In this document: positions 61,928 through 64,000 of the stretch, piece by piece | How the letters are laid out: every line of letters begins with the position of its first letter | Position numbering within the stretch: position 1 is the first letter of the stretch | Notes under the pieces: model-generated | Told to the model about the DNA's origin: nothing | Databases searched by the model: none | What the model saw: only the letters and a program-made list of their open reading frames with translations | NCBI RefSeq assembly: GCF_000276665.1 | Contig: NW_004955465.1 | Span: 6,405,070 to 6,469,069, forward strand | Direction of reading: 5' to 3' | Length of the DNA stretch: 64,000 nt | From: Chinchilla lanigera | Lineage: Eukaryota; Chordata; Mammalia; Rodentia; Chinchillidae | Made by a program: the position numbers and the translations under genes

Positions 61928-62343
61928 GTGCATTAGTTGCTTTCTCATCACTGAGACAAAATATCCAATAACAATAATTTCAAGTAGGAGAGGTTCAATT
62001 TGGTTCATGGTTTCAGAGAATTCAGTCCATGGTCAGGTGGCTCCAAGGCAAAAATGATGGAAGGGCAAGATGGAAGGGCAAGATGGAAGGGCAAGGCGGA
62101 TTTACAGTGTTCATCACATGGCAGCCAGGAAGCAAAGAAGAGGAGGAGCTAGAGACAAGAAGACACCCTTCTAGGTCATGTCCCCAGTGTCCCTGCTTCT
62201 CCAGACAGGCCTGCTTTCCAACAACACATCAGCTACTGAGCTCATCAATGGAGGAATTCACTGAGGAATGTAGCACCCCCATGACCCAGTCAAGTTCCAA
62301 ACATATGAGACTTTGGAGGACATTTCAACCCAAACTGTAACAT
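61928..62343 (-). mobile_element. MaLR solo LTR with an internal short tandem repeat
   Basis: GCATTAGTTGCTTTCTCATC, GAGACAAAATATCCAATAAC, ... CCCCCATGACCCAGTCAAGT, CAACCCAAACTGTAACA. A 13 bp unit GATGGAAGGGCAA is repeated three times at about 62057-62095. Confidence 0.85.
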
Positions 62344-62491
62344 TGCATAACAAAGCATCTAAAGCTCAACAGCTTGAAACAACAATGAGCATTTGTTTGT
62401 CAATAGTTTCTATAGGTCAGGGAGTTGAGAATGGCTTGACTTGGCTATTGTGACTCAAGTTTTGCCATGATATTAGAGTCAAGAAGTCAGC
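62344..62491. other. short unique spacer
   Basis: Nothing recognised. Confidence 0.5.
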
Positions 62492-62645
62492 TAGGAAGCC
62501 AGGCGTAGTATCACACACCTTTAATACCAGTACTTGGGAGGCTGAGGTGGGAAGATCACCTTAAATTCAAGGCCAGCCTGAGCTACATAGTGAGCTCAAG
62601 GACAGCCTGAACTACGTAGTGAAACCCTATCTCAAAGAAAAAAAA
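62492..62645 (+). mobile_element. B1 SINE
   Basis: AGCCAGGCGTAGTATCACAC, GAGGCTGAGGTGGGAAGATC, GCCTGAGCTACATAGTGAGC, GCCTGAACTACGTAGTGAAA. Confidence 0.93.
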
Positions 62646-62888
62646 TTCAGATGGGGCTTCAGTAAGCTGAAGCTTAACAGGGGCCAGGAGATCTGCATCT
62701 AAGGTGGCGCACTCCTATGGCTGTTGGCAAAAGGCCTCAGTTCCTCACCACGTGAATCTCTTCATAAGGCTGCTTGAGGGTTCTCACAACATGCCAGCTG
62801 ACTTGGTGCTTGAGAAAACAAGAAAGAAGCCACCTGCCTCTAGTAACCTAGTTGGGGAACCCAAATACTTTCGCATCTGCATATAGTA

Positions 62889-63640
62889 CAGTCCTCTCTT
62901 ATACATAGAGGATATCTCCTAAGATTCCCACGGGTGCCTGAAACTTTGGGTAGCACCTAAACTATATGCACACAATTCAACATAGGGATGGTAAATCTGA
63001 TAAAAGACATGGGCTTCAGTGACAACTGGGTGTTAGCATATACAGGGTAGATACATTGCACAAAGGCGTGATTCAAGTCCTGTGCAAGCTAGAGCTGGAC
63101 GATGTGAAGTTTCATTATACTGCTTAGCATGACACACAATTTAAAACTTAGAAATTGTTTATTTTTAGAATTGTCCATTTAATATTTTAGAGCACAGTTG
63201 ACCATAGGGGAACTGTTACCTGCTATTAGCTGTGATCTGAAAATATTAAATTGAATATGCCAGAAATAAACAATTTACAAATTTTAAATAATTTTTATAA
63301 TACATTATTCTCTCTCTCTCTTTCCCTCCCTCTGTCCATACTGGGGATTAAACCCAGGGCCTTTGCATGGAGCTACATCCCCAGCCCTTTTTAAATTTTT
63401 TATTTTGAGACAGACTCACACTAAGTTGCTAAATTGCCCATGCTGGGCTTGAACCTGCAATCCTCCTGCCTCCAATATCCTATTTTATTATTATTGTTAA
63501 TCTCTTACCACACCTAATAAATCAAAATTTATCGTATGTAGGTGTCTACGTGTAGGGAAAACACTGTGTAGGGTCCAGTGCCATCTTAAGTTTCAGCTGT
63601 CCAGTGGGGCCCTCAGGACCGATCCCTTGGGTAAAGGGTC
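62889..63640. mobile_element. Tigger-like inverted dimer (two head-to-head DNA transposon copies)
   Basis: The left copy (62889-63212) reads antisense from its right terminus (CAGTCCTCTCTTATAC, CACGGGTGCCTGAAACTTTG) inwards to AATTGTCCATTTAATATTTT with AGAGCACAGTTGACC. The right copy (63213-63640) reads in sense from GTTACCTGCTATTAGCTGTG, GAAAATATTAAATTGAATAT outwards to CATCTTAAGTTTCAGC and GGGTAAAGGGTC. The centre GGGGAACTGTTACC is the fold point, and TA dinucleotides (62887-62888 and 63641-63642) abut both outer ends. Internal sequences of the copies differ, so each was internally deleted separately. A B1-dID interrupts the right copy. No coding capacity. Confidence 0.7.
63333..63473 (-). 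mobile_element. B1-dID composite SINE inside the Tigger-like dimer
   Basis: ID half (CATACTGGGGATTAAACCCA, TGGAGCTACATCCCCAGCCC), then B1 half (TATTTTGAGACAGACTCACA, TGCAATCCTCCTGCCTCC). Preceded by a CT run (63309-63332). Confidence 0.82.
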
Positions 63641-63642
63641 TA

Positions 63643-64000
63643 CAGCATTCTGCCCAGGAGAAGCAGCCCTCACAGCAGACCCAAGTCAGGGGAGGGGAGT
63701 CCCGCTCTGCCTGTGAGAGGGAGGGACTTGGACAATGTAGGATATAGGACAGCACTGGACCACATTCTCATGCTGGGGTGGGGTGTTGGGTGGTAACAGC
63801 CACAGCAGCCAAGGTAGGACACACAGCAGTCAGGGCAGCTGGTGCCCCTGGCTACCAGGCATGTGGCAGAATGATGACTTAGGCAAAGTGTGGTCAGATG
63901 CTTACAGGCTTGGTCCCAAGATCAGGAGAGAACAAGAGATAGTTCTTGTGGCAAAGAGATTTCCTCTGGGGAACCCAGGGAGCACAGCACAGGCAGGGCA
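63643..64000. other. unique sequence to window end
   Basis: No gene or repeat recognised. Confidence 0.45.

Noticed and set aside
1..64000. Prokaryotic or phage defence system, operon or plasmid features
   Set aside because: Repeat content (B1, ID, L1, MaLR, MIR) and coding sparsity show mammalian nuclear DNA. No such system is present.

Overview
This window is mammalian nuclear DNA, almost certainly from a non-murid rodent. The evidence is the mix of interspersed repeats: 7SL-derived B1 SINEs with the rodent internal duplication, tRNA-derived ID SINEs, and composite B1-dID SINEs (a B1 half joined to an ID half). These sit on older mammalian repeats: MIR, L2, L1M, MaLR LTRs, MER5A, MER2, Tigger and mariner. 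B1-dID plus an unusual ID subfamily ending in a CCGGTACCGG palindrome fits a squirrel-, dormouse- or beaver-related lineage. Beaver-like is my best guess, from memory of repeat families only. There is no prokaryotic organisation: no operons, no ribosome binding sites and no dense coding.

I cannot confirm any protein-coding gene. The only coding candidate is a 50-codon open frame entering from the left edge (3-155), followed by about 1.3 kb free of recognisable repeats that could be a terminal exon and 3' UTR. All the longer open frames lie in microsatellites, in antisense of old L1s, or in unique sequence with no recognisable product.

Layout. 0-1.45 kb: possible terminal exon and 3' UTR. 1.45-8.0 kb: SINEs in unique sequence. 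8.0-9.1 kb: antisense L1M, then a probable solo ERV LTR with a duplicated enhancer-like segment. 11.6-12.0 kb: an L1-type 3' tail nested in the A-tail of a B1. 14.17-15.13 kb: a (CCAT)n array of about 950 bp. 17.8-18.9 kb: an L1M 3' end and a MaLR LTR. 20.45-20.94 kb: a mariner remnant folded into an inverted repeat. 24.77-25.36 kb: a well-preserved solo LTR on the minus strand. 27.2-28.6 kb: a purine tract, a split B1-dID and MER5A. 29.6-30.7 kb: MIR and antisense L1M. 34.9-36.1 kb: MaLR LTRs, one nested in a Tigger-like element. 40.97-42.94 kb: a 5'-truncated L1 hit by three ID elements and a B1. 42.94-44.54 kb: an AT-rich island with few repeats. 45.88-47.5 kb: CT and GA microsatellites and SINEs. 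50.4-53.2 kb: antisense L1M and a probable LTR. 53.2-56 kb: a mostly unique stretch with clustered homeodomain-like and RFX-like motifs and a G-rich tract. 56-58.7 kb: antisense L1M fragments and a retroposed LTR 3' end. 60.2-62.3 kb: two MaLR LTRs. 62.89-63.64 kb: a Tigger-like inverted dimer split by a SINE.

There is no gene network or new protein system to describe. The interest lies in repeat biology: an ID/L1 chimera, two fold-back Tc1/mariner-class elements, nested insertions with clear target-site duplications, a retroposed LTR end, and a few candidate regulatory motif clusters. Family names come from recognition by eye, not from a database search, and boundaries are approximate unless a target duplication is given.
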